The notes below the pieces were generated by a model. It saw only the letters and a program-made list of their open reading frames with translations, ran no database searches and was not told the DNA's origin. The translations under genes and the position numbers were made by a program. A stretch of DNA of 64,000 nucleotides from positions 62,001 to 126,000 of the forward strand of contig NZ_FZOQ01000015.1 in NCBI RefSeq assembly GCF_900188175.1, given 5' to 3'. Of this stretch, positions 44,435-54,096 are shown one piece after another. Positions within the stretch are counted from its first letter, which is position 1. Each line of letters starts with the position of its first letter. This stretch comes from Pontibacter ummariensis (GTDB taxonomy: Bacteria; Bacteroidota; Bacteroidia; Cytophagales; Hymenobacteraceae).

Positions 44435-45694
44435 TTACTTACCTCTTATAATTTCGACAGGGTCTACCTTACTCGCCTTGCGGGCTGGGAAAAAGCCGGC
44501 AAAGTAAGTTGTGATCAGGGAAAAGACCCCTCCTATAAAATAGAAAACCGGGCTGTAGTTGACGGGGTAGGTTTTGACGGTGGGCAAGGCCGCCGTGTTA
44601 AAGGGGATGTTATCAATGACCACGGAAAACATAAAGCCCAGCACAAGGCCTACCAGGCCCCCAAAGAAGCCAATACTGAGGGCTATCACCAGGAAAATGC
44701 GGTTCACATCGCGGCCCGAAAAGCCCGTGGCCTTCAGGATGGCGATGGAGTCCATCTTCTCGAAGATCATCATGTTCAGGATGTTGAAAATCCCAAAACC
44801 GGCGACCACCAGTAAGGTAATGCCTACCGCATAGGAAATAAGCGAGCGGATAGAACTGCCTGTTTCGAACTGGGCATTGGCCGTCTGTATGTCTTCCGCA
44901 TCTGCCCCGTACAATTGGCTGTACTCTTTTGCCAGCGCCGGAGCCAGTGCCATGTCCTTTAGCTTTATCTGTATATCAGTAATATAGTTGGCGGGCTTCC
45001 CCAGAAGCTTTTGCACAGTACTGATGGAGGCATAGCTCTGCACTTTGTCAATCTCCTGTATCCCCGACTGAAAATAGCCCACCACTTTCAGGGGGAAGCG
45101 CTCGCCCTGGGAAGTGGTTACCTGCACCACGTCACCGATGTCTGCCACCAGGATCTCGGCGAGGCCTTTGCCCAGGATAATGCTGTTCGACACGTTTTTA
45201 GCGTCTATCGCCGTGCCCGCTGTTACATAATCCTGAAAGTTGAACAAGCGGCTCTCCTCCTCCACGTCAATGCCATTGATGATCCCCGTGATGTCGATCG
45301 TGCCCTCGTTGAAGAACACCTGGGTACTAAGCTTGGGGGCTACCCCCAGCACCCGGTCATCCGCCTGCACGGCCTGCATGATAGGCCCACTGTTGTAGAT
45401 CTCCTGCCGGGTTACCCCCGACTTTACGGAGTGGATAAAGTTATAGGATTCTTTGAAATCCGGGGACGCGTTAACGGGCTGGTTTGTGCTGGGCTTTACC
45501 TCATTGTACAGGCGCACATGCGGAGTGCGGTTCAGGATCAGGCCATCCAGCAGGTCGTTCAGGCCGTTCATAAAGCCGAGCAGGGTAATGAACATGGCAA
45601 TACTGAACGTTACTCCCACTGCCGCCACCAGCGTTTGTTTCCAGCGGGCAAGCAGCAGGGACTTGGCGATGCCGAATATCAGTTTCGCGTTCAT
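44435..45694 (-). CDS. ABC transporter permease (FtsX/MacB type)
   Basis: The product is 419 residues: an N-terminal helix, a large periplasmic MacB-PCD domain (about 50-270), then the FtsX domain with three helices (about 295-400). The ending PARKASKVDPVEIIRGK matches the conserved MacB/LolE C-terminal P-x-x-A-x-x-x-P segment. It overlaps the adaptor gene's end by four bases. It is the membrane component of the operon; substrates in the family include lipoproteins, peptides and macrolides. Confidence 0.92.
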   Translation of the reverse strand: MNAKLIFGIAKSLLLARWKQTLVAAVGVTFSIAMFITLLGFMNGLNDLLDGLILNRTPHVRLYNEVKPSTNQPVNASPDFKESYNFIHSVKSGVTRQEIYNSGPIMQAVQADDRVLGVAPKLSTQVFFNEGTIDITGIINGIDVEEESRLFNFQDYVTAGTAIDAKNVSNSIILGKGLAEILVADIGDVVQVTTSQGERFPLKVVGYFQSGIQEIDKVQSYASISTVQKLLGKPANYITDIQIKLKDMALAPALAKEYSQLYGADAEDIQTANAQFETGSSIRSLISYAVGITLLVVAGFGIFNILNMMIFEKMDSIAILKATGFSGRDVNRIFLVIALSIGFFGGLVGLVLGFMFSVVIDNIPFNTAALPTVKTYPVNYSPVFYFIGGVFSLITTYFAGFFPARKASKVDPVEIIRGK

Positions 45695-46797
45695 GGGGCG
45701 GGCTTCACGATAACGTCGTCCTTGCTAAGTCCCTCCAGTATCTCCACCTGCTGATAGTCTTTAAGGCCTGTTTTTACCGCCACCTTCTCCTCATTTTCCT
45801 TCAGCACAAACGCACCGTCCAGCAAATACTCCCGTGGGATAAGGAGAGCGTTCTCTTTGGCCTGAATGATGATGTTGGCCTCGGTCGTCAGGTTCGGGTA
45901 CAGGGTGGCCGGTTTGGTGACAAAGGCAGCCTCTACCGTAAAGGAACGGGTTCTTTCGTTCATGGCCGGGTTTATCTTGTACACCTTGCCTTCAAACACC
46001 TGCCCCTTGTAGCTGTCCAGGTTCAAGAGTACCCTTTGGCCTGGCTTCACCCGGGCGATGTCGTACTCGTCTACCTGCAGTTCCAGGATAAATTCATCGG
46101 CATCCCCGATCACGGCCACCGGGCTTTGCGGGCTCACCATCTCGCCTTTCTCTTTCAGCACGCTGTACACTTTACCGTCCGTTTCGCTTTTCACCGTATA
46201 GTCATCCGTCCTGGTCTGGCTGATCTGCAGATTCTTCTGTGACTGCCGGGCGGCAAAGTCAAGCTGCTTTTTCAGGTCCTGGTACCGTAGCACGGCAGAC
46301 CGGTAAGCGGTCAGTGAGTTCTTGTAGCTGAGCTCTCTTTGCTCCAGTTCTACTTTGGTGCCGATCTGGTTTGCCCACAGGTTGCGCTGCCGTACCAGAA
46401 GCAGGGAATCGTTCTGTTTTTTACTCCGGGCCAGGTCTATTGCGGCCTGCAGTTCGTTCAGCTTCTCCGCATTGGCGTCCACGCGGGCAAATTCAGCAGC
46501 TATGCGGGCATTTTCAGTGCTTAAGCGGGCGGCCTCGTTCTCCACTTTCAAGAGGGGCGTACCCTGCTGCACCAGGTCCCCCTCCGTCACCAGCACTTGT
46601 TGCACAGTACCGGACACCGATGGGAACAGCTGGTACTGGTCTTTGCTCCTCACTACCCCCGATGCGTAAACGGACTCGGAGATGTTGGCCACGGTAGGTT
46701 GCGTTTTTTCCTGCTCACCCCCACAGGAAGCCAGCAGGAACATAACCGGGAGCAGGGGAAGCCATCGCTTCAGAAAGGGTATGCTTGTAGATGCCAT
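45691..46797 (-). CDS. periplasmic adaptor (HlyD/MacA type), lipoprotein
   Basis: The product is 368 residues. The signal ends FLLASCGG, so the mature protein is a lipoprotein. It has the biotinyl-lipoyl-like domain (VQQVLVTEGDLVQQGTPLLKVENE), a coiled-coil hairpin (about 95-200), and a beta-barrel domain (PSVAVIGDADEFILELQVDEYDIARVKPGQRV-like, about 220-270). It should link the MacB-type permease to an outer-membrane channel. No TolC-type gene is in the operon. Confidence 0.92.
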   Translation of the reverse strand: MASTSIPFLKRWLPLLPVMFLLASCGGEQEKTQPTVANISESVYASGVVRSKDQYQLFPSVSGTVQQVLVTEGDLVQQGTPLLKVENEAARLSTENARIAAEFARVDANAEKLNELQAAIDLARSKKQNDSLLLVRQRNLWANQIGTKVELEQRELSYKNSLTAYRSAVLRYQDLKKQLDFAARQSQKNLQISQTRTDDYTVKSETDGKVYSVLKEKGEMVSPQSPVAVIGDADEFILELQVDEYDIARVKPGQRVLLNLDSYKGQVFEGKVYKINPAMNERTRSFTVEAAFVTKPATLYPNLTTEANIIIQAKENALLIPREYLLDGAFVLKENEEKVAVKTGLKDYQQVEILEGLSKDDVIVKPAP

Positions 46798-46960
46798 GGA
46801 GCAGCTTTAGGTATGATAAAGGCTTTGCAAGACGGACAAACAACAGGCGAGGCCCCGCTTTGTTTCCTGCCCGCCATGCTGCCCCAAATGTAACGGATTC
46901 AGGAGACTCAAAACATGATATAGCTCAGTTTCTTTATCCGGCAAAGAGCCTGGTTATCTC

Positions 46961-48655
46961 TTAAAAGCCGGCCGCGGCATCATCTCCCCGGGGATCGGCT
47001 CCTCCTTCCAACCGGCCGTCTGGCAGTACCAGTATGCCGGCAGCCCGGCCTATGCCACCGCTTGGCTTCGGCACGACTTTATGGCCTTTCCACCACAATC
47101 CTAAAGCAGTACCCGGCCCCAAAGCGCCCCATTCTGATAAGATCCAGTCCGGCTTCCACTGATGGTGAAAACGACCAGCGTTCACAGCCCCCTGCATCGG
47201 GAAATCATGGACAATCACGTTCAGGATGATCTGGTACACCGTGGTAATGATGGTAGAGCCTCCCATGGCCCCGATCACCATGAACAACTCCCCATTCCTT
47301 TCCAGGATGGTGGGGCTCATAGAACTCAGCATGCGCTTACCCGGTGCAATGGCGTTTGCTTCCCCTCCTATTAATCCGAAGCTGTTGGGGTAACCTGGCT
47401 TTATACTGAAATCATCCATCTCGTTGTTGAGTAAAAAGCCGGCCCCGGCTACAAATACCGTGGAGCCGAAGTTGCTGTTCAGGGTGGTGGTAACAGAAAC
47501 AGCGTTCCCCGCCGGGTCCACAATGGAATAATGCGTGGTATGGGGGCTTTCGGGGGGAGCAGGCACACCGGCAGAAATGTCATCGCTGTCGGTCGCATCT
47601 TCAAGTGAGATACTTGCTGCCCTGCGCCTGATATAAGCGGGATTCAGCAGCCCGGCAACAGGCACCTCATAAAAGTCTGGGTCGCCGAGGTGCTTGGCGC
47701 GGTCGGCATACACGCGTTTTTCAGCCTCCACCATCACATGCGCGGTTTTTACTGTATTCCAATCCCAGGCATCCAGCGGATAGTCCTCTGAGAGCGTTAA
47801 CAGCTGTATCAAGGCGATGCCGCCACTGGAGGGAGGGGGCATGGTGATAATGCCGTAATCCCCGATCTCGGCTGTAAGGGGATCGCGCCAAACAGCATCG
47901 TAGGCAGTGAGGTCCTCTTTGGTAATGATACCACCGCCTCTTTCCATTTCAGCCACGATCAGGTCTGCCGTAGGGCCTTCGTAAAAGCCCGCTCTGCCCC
48001 TGTCCCTGATCCGCTCCAGGGTACGGGCCAAATCCAGCAGTTGCAGAATATCCCCTTCTTTCCAGTGATCTTTGAGGATAAACTCCGGTCTGCGGGTGTT
48101 ATAGGTCAGGAAATCCGCGCGCCGCTCATTAAGTTTCCTTGCCTCCTTCTCGGTGAGGGGGAAGCCATTGGTAGCCAGCTCTATGGCCGGCTGCACGAGT
48201 TCAGGCCAGGGCATGCTCCCGTAGCGTTCATGTGCCTCCACCATGCCCGCCACGGTGCCCGGCACGCCTGCCGCCAAATGTCCCAGCACGCTAAGGTTCT
48301 CTATGACCTCTCCCTCCTCGTTCAGGTACATGTCCCGGTCCGCCGCCAAAGGAGCCTTCTCCCGGTAGTCCAGGGCATCCAATGTGCCATCCTGCTGCCG
48401 GAGCACTAAAAAGCCGCCGCCTCCAATGTTCCCGGCGTCGGGGTAAACCACCGCCAGGGCAAACTGTACGGCAATGGCCGCATCCACGGCATTCCCACCC
48501 CGCTGCAGGATCCTGGCACCCGCCGCGGAGGCTAGCGGATGAGCCGTAACCACCATGGCCTCGTCCGTTATGAGGCCTACCTCATCAAGATCTCGGTCCA
48601 GGCAACCTGTGAGCCCGAGTAAGGCAAAAAGGAATACAATTCTTTTAACTGTCAC
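46961..48655 (-). CDS. ggt: gamma-glutamyltransferase
   Basis: The product is 564 residues; the start is a GTG (48655) before a lipoprotein signal MTVKRIVFLFALLGLTGC. Ggt transfers or hydrolyses gamma-glutamyl groups of glutathione and related peptides and is exported. The autocleavage site is in ESPHTTHYSIVDPAGNAVS, with the nucleophile Thr after PH, and the small-chain motif PGKRMLSSMSPT is present. The length and order are typical. It is divergent from the amidoligase gene (220 bases apart), which may be functionally linked because both act on gamma-carboxyl amide bonds. Confidence 0.94.
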   Translation of the reverse strand: MTVKRIVFLFALLGLTGCLDRDLDEVGLITDEAMVVTAHPLASAAGARILQRGGNAVDAAIAVQFALAVVYPDAGNIGGGGFLVLRQQDGTLDALDYREKAPLAADRDMYLNEEGEVIENLSVLGHLAAGVPGTVAGMVEAHERYGSMPWPELVQPAIELATNGFPLTEKEARKLNERRADFLTYNTRRPEFILKDHWKEGDILQLLDLARTLERIRDRGRAGFYEGPTADLIVAEMERGGGIITKEDLTAYDAVWRDPLTAEIGDYGIITMPPPSSGGIALIQLLTLSEDYPLDAWDWNTVKTAHVMVEAEKRVYADRAKHLGDPDFYEVPVAGLLNPAYIRRRAASISLEDATDSDDISAGVPAPPESPHTTHYSIVDPAGNAVSVTTTLNSNFGSTVFVAGAGFLLNNEMDDFSIKPGYPNSFGLIGGEANAIAPGKRMLSSMSPTILERNGELFMVIGAMGGSTIITTVYQIILNVIVHDFPMQGAVNAGRFHHQWKPDWILSEWGALGPGTALGLWWKGHKVVPKPSGGIGRAAGILVLPDGRLEGGADPRGDDAAAGF

Positions 48656-48875
48656 AATATGCTTTTAGTCGATAATTGGTAAACCTTTCTCTTTACCCCC
48701 ACTCTGCACCACAGGTTTTACAAGCAGGGGTTAAGGCCCCGACCATAGCAGAGGCAAGCCCCAGTACTAAGGTTCTTCCTCATCCTATCTCTGTACTTGT
48801 TTGCGTGGCACTGCAGCTGCCGCGGAACAGAATTCAGTTATTGACGTTCTTACTTAGACATCAGACTTATGGCAT

Positions 48876-49874
48876 ATGCAATTCAAGCAACCTCCTATCC
48901 TGTACAATGAGCAAGGGCAGCTGCGCACCGTTGGCTTCGAGCTGGAGTACGCTAACCTGGGCATAGAGGAATCCGTCCGTTTGGTGCAGGAACTGTACGG
49001 AGGGCAGGTAGAGAAAGAGAACCGGTTCAAGCAGCACGTCAGGGGCACGAGTTTAGGAGATTTTACAATAGAGTTTGACCTGACACTCCTGACGGAGATG
49101 CGTTATAAGAAAGCATTTGCAGCGTTTAACATCCGGCTGGAGGACATAAGGCTGGGGGAAAGTGCACTGGAGGAGGAACTGGAAAATGCGCTAGAAAGTG
49201 TTATCGGGAAGTTGTTCCCTTATGAGATTGCCTGCCCGCCTGTGCCTTGTACCCAGCTGGAGCAAATTGAAAAACTACGGGAGGCCCTGCACCAGCACCA
49301 TGCAGAAGGCACAGAAGCTTTTCCGACGAATGCCTTTGGCACCCACATCAACATACAGGCTCCAAATACAAATACGGAAACCCTGTTAACGTATTTAAAG
49401 GCCTTTTTACTGCTTTATCCATTATTAATAGAAACAGGTAAAACGGACCTGGCACGTAAAATCAGTCCTTTTATTGATCCTTATCCCACTGCTTATGTGG
49501 AGCTGGTCTTGTCTCCGGACTACCGCCCAAACCTGGACACGTTCATTGAGGACTATCACACCTTTAACCCGGACCGCAACCGGCCTGTGGATATGTACCC
49601 CATGTTTTCCGCCCTTAAGCACGATAAGCTGGAGCAGTACACGGGGCTGGGGAAAGTAAAAGCGCGGAAAACCTTCCACTACCGCTTACCAAACAGCTCC
49701 ATCGCAAACCCTAACTGGACCTTGGCACAAGAATGGAATAATTGGGTAATGGTAGAGGAACTGGCAAATGATCCTGAAAAAATAGCGCAACTAAGCCGGG
49801 AGTACCTCGCCCTGAAGAACAGCACCCTCTTAGGATTTGAGAGCAAGTGGCTAAAGCTGCTACGCCAGTCATAA
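48876..49874 (+). CDS. amidoligase family enzyme
   Basis: The product is 332 residues of the COOH-NH2 ligase (glutamine synthetase-like) fold. Diagnostic pieces are RTVGFELEYANLG near the N-terminus, GDFTIEFDLTLLTEM, and FGTHINIQAPN. These ATP-dependent enzymes make amide bonds between carboxyl and amino groups, and are often found with peptide-tag or gamma-glutamyl systems. The substrates here are unknown. It is soluble. The next gene on the same strand, an erythromycin-esterase-like lipoprotein, starts 86 bases after the stop, so they may be cotranscribed. Ggt lies divergently upstream. Confidence 0.88.
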   Translation: MQFKQPPILYNEQGQLRTVGFELEYANLGIEESVRLVQELYGGQVEKENRFKQHVRGTSLGDFTIEFDLTLLTEMRYKKAFAAFNIRLEDIRLGESALEEELENALESVIGKLFPYEIACPPVPCTQLEQIEKLREALHQHHAEGTEAFPTNAFGTHINIQAPNTNTETLLTYLKAFLLLYPLLIETGKTDLARKISPFIDPYPTAYVELVLSPDYRPNLDTFIEDYHTFNPDRNRPVDMYPMFSALKHDKLEQYTGLGKVKARKTFHYRLPNSSIANPNWTLAQEWNNWVMVEELANDPEKIAQLSREYLALKNSTLLGFESKWLKLLRQS

Positions 49875-49960
49875 GACAACCTGCTGTCTTGGCGGAAGCA
49901 TAGTAACCTGAAACACGACTGCTATACCCCAATAGAAGTATAAAGAAAGAAGAGGAGCTA

Positions 49961-51361
49961 GTGCGTGATAGAAAGAAAAGTTATTGGTGGTATGCCGCAC
50001 TGATATGGTTATGGATCATACCCTCGGCTTGCAGCGATAAACCGCCGCAGCAAGAAAAGGGGACAGAGAAAGAGGTTGTACTAACGATTCCTAACTACCC
50101 CCTGCAGAGTGAAGAAGACCTGGACGTTTTACTTGAGGAGATTGGTGACGCGCGGATTGTACTGCTCGGAGAGGCGTCTCATGGCACTTCAGAATACTAT
50201 ACCTGGCGGGCAGCGATTACCAAGCGCCTGATCGCGGAGAAAGGCTTCGACTTTGTGGCCGTAGAAGGTGAATGGGCCGACTCTTACCGTGTAAATGAGT
50301 TTATCCGGGGTGGCCCCAGAGACAGCGCAGAAGCCGTGGCGTTGTTGCGCAACTTTAACAGGTGGCCTACCTGGATGTGGGCTAATTACGAGGTAGCCTC
50401 TTTCGTGAGTTGGCTGAATGCCTACAACCAGGCGGTACCGGAGCCAGCCGAGGTTGGCTTTTATGGGCTCGACGTATACTGCATCTGGGAATCAATGACC
50501 GAACTGATGCCTTACCTGGCAGGAAACCCAGCCCTGATGAAAATGGGGCAGGAGGTACATGAGTGCTTTCAGCCCTATAGTGCCGATGCACAGCAATATG
50601 CCCTGGCTGTCGCGAACGCCGATGCTAACTGCCGGGCAGAGATAAGGCGGTTGTGGAAGGCGGTTCAAAAGCTAAGCAAAGCAGAAGGAGAAGGAGCCAC
50701 CCAAAGTGAGGCGCAGTTTGTAGCGGAGCAGAATGCCCTGGTAGCCCTGAACGGAGAGCGTTACTTCCGGACGATGGTGACCAGCAGCGTGGAGTCCTGG
50801 AACATCCGCGACCGCCACATGGCCCTTACCTTGGAACGCTTGCTGGAATTTCACGGTCCCGAATCAAAAGCAATCATCTGGGAACATAACACACATGTTG
50901 GGGACGCCCGCTACACGAATATGGTAGAGGCAGGCGAGGTAAACGTGGGGCAACTGGTACGGCAGGAATACGGAAAGGAGAACGTGTTTCTGGTGGGCTT
51001 TGGCTCATACAGCGGTACTGTTATTGCGGCCGGCAGCTGGGGCGCGCCGATGAGAACGATACCGGTACCGCCTGCCGCAGAAGGTAGCTGGGAGCAAATA
51101 CTGCACCTGCTGGGCCCTACAAACAAGATCATCCTTTCGAAAGACATCCGGAATGAGAACTTCCTGAAACGCCCCATAGGGCACCGGGCCATTGGGGTGG
51201 TGTATAACCCCGAACTGGAGCACCTGGGCAATTATGTGCCCTCCGTCATCCCCAAGCGCTACGATGCCTTTATTTTTATCGACACGACCCAGGCCCTGCA
51301 TCCCATCGAGACGATCACAGTAAGTAAGGAACCGCCCGACCTCTACCCTTGGGGCACTTAA
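49961..51361 (+). CDS. erythromycin esterase-like lipoprotein
   Basis: The product is 466 residues. The start is GTG at 49961, with a clear AGGAG (49952-49956) upstream. The signal peptide ends in the lipobox IPSAC. The family pattern is complete: LLGEASHGTSEYYTWR (catalytic His), VAVEGEWADSY, and IIWEHNTHVGDARYTNM, with the last third GQLVRQEYGKENVFLVGFG. The family includes macrolide esterases (EreA/B) and many members of unknown substrate; lipid anchoring outside the cytoplasm makes classical macrolide resistance less likely. It follows the amidoligase closely. Confidence 0.9.
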   Translation: MRDRKKSYWWYAALIWLWIIPSACSDKPPQQEKGTEKEVVLTIPNYPLQSEEDLDVLLEEIGDARIVLLGEASHGTSEYYTWRAAITKRLIAEKGFDFVAVEGEWADSYRVNEFIRGGPRDSAEAVALLRNFNRWPTWMWANYEVASFVSWLNAYNQAVPEPAEVGFYGLDVYCIWESMTELMPYLAGNPALMKMGQEVHECFQPYSADAQQYALAVANADANCRAEIRRLWKAVQKLSKAEGEGATQSEAQFVAEQNALVALNGERYFRTMVTSSVESWNIRDRHMALTLERLLEFHGPESKAIIWEHNTHVGDARYTNMVEAGEVNVGQLVRQEYGKENVFLVGFGSYSGTVIAAGSWGAPMRTIPVPPAAEGSWEQILHLLGPTNKIILSKDIRNENFLKRPIGHRAIGVVYNPELEHLGNYVPSVIPKRYDAFIFIDTTQALHPIETITVSKEPPDLYPWGT

Positions 51362-51421
51362 GCTTTGGCTAATCCCGACAGCAGAACTGCTATGCAAAGA
51401 AACGACAGGCTATCAGGGCTA

Positions 51422-52588
51422 TCACACAGCCTCAGGGGTAGCTTTGTCCTCGCGGCTTATGCTTGCGTCTGCCCTGTGGTTGTAAGCTATGTCCGAAATC
51501 TGCAGGCGGTACCAGGTGAAGTCGCCCGTCAGTAACTGCCAGGTAACGGCTGCCCTTGTCGGCACGCGTATGCCCTGGAAGGACCGGAAAGAGTTGCCTT
51601 CTATCGCCACGTGCCACGACTCCAGGGTTGCGCCACCTTTGCGGCTATAATAGCGCTGCGCCTGAAAGCTTTTAACGTCGCCCTCCTCTGTAAATTTAAA
51701 AACACCAGCGGCCGTTATTGCGCCATAGCGCATCGTAGCCTTTGCCGTCGTTGCATCTATTCCCTCCCAGCTTATGTAACGGCATAAGGCCGCCGTAGGG
51801 TACCACACCATCTCTGCGAGGTAGCGTAACAAGGAGCCCTGATCTGTCTCCGGCCCCTTTGCATCGGCAACTGAAAAGAGGGCCAACAGCTTGATGAGCA
51901 TATGCCCCCTGCCCTCCTCGTACTTGTCGCGCCCATACAAGTGCAGGTAAGGGGCTGCCTTTACATCTGCCACCCACAAAAAACCGGGCGTATCCACCGT
52001 CACATACTGCTCGGCATTAACAGGCATCCAGGCTCCGTTAGGTTTGGTGCGCATTTCCCCTGTCTGCTTCAGCTGCACGGCCTGTATACTTTCTTGGCCG
52101 ACGACGCTGGAACGCTGCAACCATTTTTGCACAGCAGGAGGTAGCCGTAACAGCATCCCTTCTGTGAGCACCTCCTGCTTCTGGGGAACCGGCTGGTAGA
52201 AAGCTCTTACTTCCGCTGCCACCATCCTGTGGAAACGCCAGGCGCCGTATGCTAACAGGACGCTGAACATGATGATCCCATTCGCCACCGTGCCGTACCG
52301 GGCATCTGCCCAGCAAGCGATAATAAGCAGTTGTGACAGCAGCACCGCTGCCAGGCCCATCATCCACCACCAGTCCTTTTTCAGCAAGAACAGCAGGGCA
52401 GCAGCCAGAAACAGCACGCAGCTTAGGCCCCAGGCTAGACCTACCACCTCTAAAGGTGCATGCTGCAGCCGTAGCAGTGTATCGGTATTAATCGGATCTT
52501 CCGCAGCCAGGTGCCAGGCGTTCAGGAAGCCCAGCAAGTGCGTAAGCCCGTGGATTACCAGGAGCAATGAAAAAACAATGCGTACCAT
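51422..52588 (-). CDS. membrane protein with DUF6544-type C-terminal domain
   Basis: The product is 388 residues. The N-terminal part (about 1-120) has four membrane helices. The remaining 270 residues are soluble and match a DUF6544-like pattern: LPPAVQKWLQRSSVVGQ, VQLKQTGEMR, TPGFLWVADVKAAPY, and GPETDQGSLLRYLAEMVWYP. The function is not known; the family's beta-sheet core resembles lipid- or ligand-binding folds. It follows 52590-53393 by one base, so it is the third gene of an operon. Confidence 0.8.
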   Translation of the reverse strand: MVRIVFSLLLVIHGLTHLLGFLNAWHLAAEDPINTDTLLRLQHAPLEVVGLAWGLSCVLFLAAALLFLLKKDWWWMMGLAAVLLSQLLIIACWADARYGTVANGIIMFSVLLAYGAWRFHRMVAAEVRAFYQPVPQKQEVLTEGMLLRLPPAVQKWLQRSSVVGQESIQAVQLKQTGEMRTKPNGAWMPVNAEQYVTVDTPGFLWVADVKAAPYLHLYGRDKYEEGRGHMLIKLLALFSVADAKGPETDQGSLLRYLAEMVWYPTAALCRYISWEGIDATTAKATMRYGAITAAGVFKFTEEGDVKSFQAQRYYSRKGGATLESWHVAIEGNSFRSFQGIRVPTRAAVTWQLLTGDFTWYRLQISDIAYNHRADASISREDKATPEAV

Positions 52589-52589
52589 A

Positions 52590-53393
52590 TTAACTGTAGT
52601 TTGGTAAAGGTTTCAGATTCCGCAACAACAGCAGTATCCCCATAAGGCCGCCGCTGGCCACAAATACATAAAAAGGCATGAGGGGATCCCAGGCGCCACC
52701 CAGGCGAAAGCCCGCAACAAGAGCCGTTGCCACGCTTAAGACCAGGCCATAGGTAAACGCTTTCACCAGCATGATGGCTGCTAGTACATAGCCCCAGGGA
52801 CGGCGCCTCCAGAGCAGTACTGCCGCCAGGGCCGTGCCTGGTACCACCACCGACAGGTCTAAGGCGAAAATGAGAGGGGGCACCTCTGGCACTTCCCCAT
52901 GTAGCACAAACTGAAGGCATTGGGAAATCTCGACAATGCCGAGGGGGATGGAGATAAAGAGCAGAAAAACGCTGATCCCTCTTACGGGGGTCTGCCGCGT
53001 AAACTCCTTACTGATCCTGCGGGCGTTTAGGGAGGCCAAACCTTGCACCAAGGCACAAATGGAAAGCGAGAACAGGGCGACGTACAGTAGGAAGAACAGG
53101 TTAAAGCTGGCTCCAAACAGGTAAAAGGCATAGTTATAGACCATGTAGCCAAGTAAGCCCATCCACACCAGCTGTGCCCGTTCAGAGCCTCTTTGGGCAT
53201 AAAACAAAGAGGCAAGCAGTAAAGGGACCACCACAAAAAAAGTAACCAGGTCGTTGCCGAGCCAGGCAATCTTGATAGGGGCACTGTCGCGGTAGAGCCC
53301 CTTTATTACGAGCCCCCCACCAGAGGCAACAGCTGCCAACCCGGCTATGATCACCGAAACCGCATAGGCTCCTTTAAACTTTGCCCCTGGCAT
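52590..53393 (-). CDS. hypothetical integral membrane protein, 267 aa
   Basis: The product has about eight predicted helices (for example about 10-30, 43-62, 74-92, 95-117, 137-157, 172-193, 199-221, 238-258) and few charges outside loops. No family is recognised. It overlaps the preceding gene's end by 20 bases and is followed one base later by the DUF6544-type gene, so all three are one operon. Confidence 0.78.
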   Translation of the reverse strand: MPGAKFKGAYAVSVIIAGLAAVASGGGLVIKGLYRDSAPIKIAWLGNDLVTFFVVVPLLLASLFYAQRGSERAQLVWMGLLGYMVYNYAFYLFGASFNLFFLLYVALFSLSICALVQGLASLNARRISKEFTRQTPVRGISVFLLFISIPLGIVEISQCLQFVLHGEVPEVPPLIFALDLSVVVPGTALAAVLLWRRRPWGYVLAAIMLVKAFTYGLVLSVATALVAGFRLGGAWDPLMPFYVFVASGGLMGILLLLRNLKPLPNYS

Positions 53394-53871
53394 GGCGCTC
53401 TTTACTTATCGTGAAATAACTTATCACCTCTGGCAACATGGTAAATACGACAATGCCCAGGCCAACGATCATGACCAGTGGCTGCAGCCAGAAATAAGTT
53501 GTGAGTACTATTTGAACTGTAATCCAGGTAACCGTTAGGATACCTGTAAAAAGCGAATAGGTCCAGGCCCAGTGTTTAGCAGGGTAAATGTTCAGCAGGC
53601 CCGCCCACGCCCAATCAGGCTTAAACAGAAGCCCGACCAGTGTTAGAAGCGGGAACACGCCCATACAAAACAGCAGCAGGATACCCGGCAACAAGTAAGT
53701 ACTGAAGGGCGAATGCCCCAACCAGGCTGTGCTCATGCCCAGCAGGCTTCCCCTTGGTTCCAGGATCAACAAGGCTCCACCGACAAGCCCGTTCAGGCCA
53801 AGTAGCAGGTGTAGCAAGCCAAGCAGGTACAGTGCAGCAGGAGGCTTCATTTCAGTAGGATTAAGGGGCAC
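53374..53871 (-). CDS. hypothetical membrane protein, 165 aa
   Basis: The product has four or five hydrophobic segments (about 12-38, 56-83, 103-125, 130-152) and ends in a basic tail (SKERHARGKV). No family is recognised. It is the first gene of a three-gene membrane operon; its stop overlaps the start of the next gene by 20 bases. Tight overlaps suggest the three products function together in the membrane. Confidence 0.72.
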   Translation of the reverse strand: MPLNPTEMKPPAALYLLGLLHLLLGLNGLVGGALLILEPRGSLLGMSTAWLGHSPFSTYLLPGILLLFCMGVFPLLTLVGLLFKPDWAWAGLLNIYPAKHWAWTYSLFTGILTVTWITVQIVLTTYFWLQPLVMIVGLGIVVFTMLPEVISYFTISKERHARGKV

Positions 53872-54096
53872 ATTACTGCTATAAAGTTATATCTCCCTTT
53901 AGCTGCATACACTGATGTTTATCAACGCACGGCATGATGCTCATCAGCTTAACGCGCTAATTCCCATACGTTAACCGACTCAACCCGCAAAGTAAAAACG
54001 CGGTTTAGTTACGGTGCCCCTCCTAAACGATGCCCCTTAAAATACCAGTGGGAAATTAACCAATAAGATTGCTCTCCGTTTTATAGTTTAAGTGTA

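Noticed and set aside
49961..51361. Macrolide resistance gene
   Set aside because: The erythromycin-esterase fold is clear, but most family members are not resistance enzymes and this one is an exported lipoprotein.
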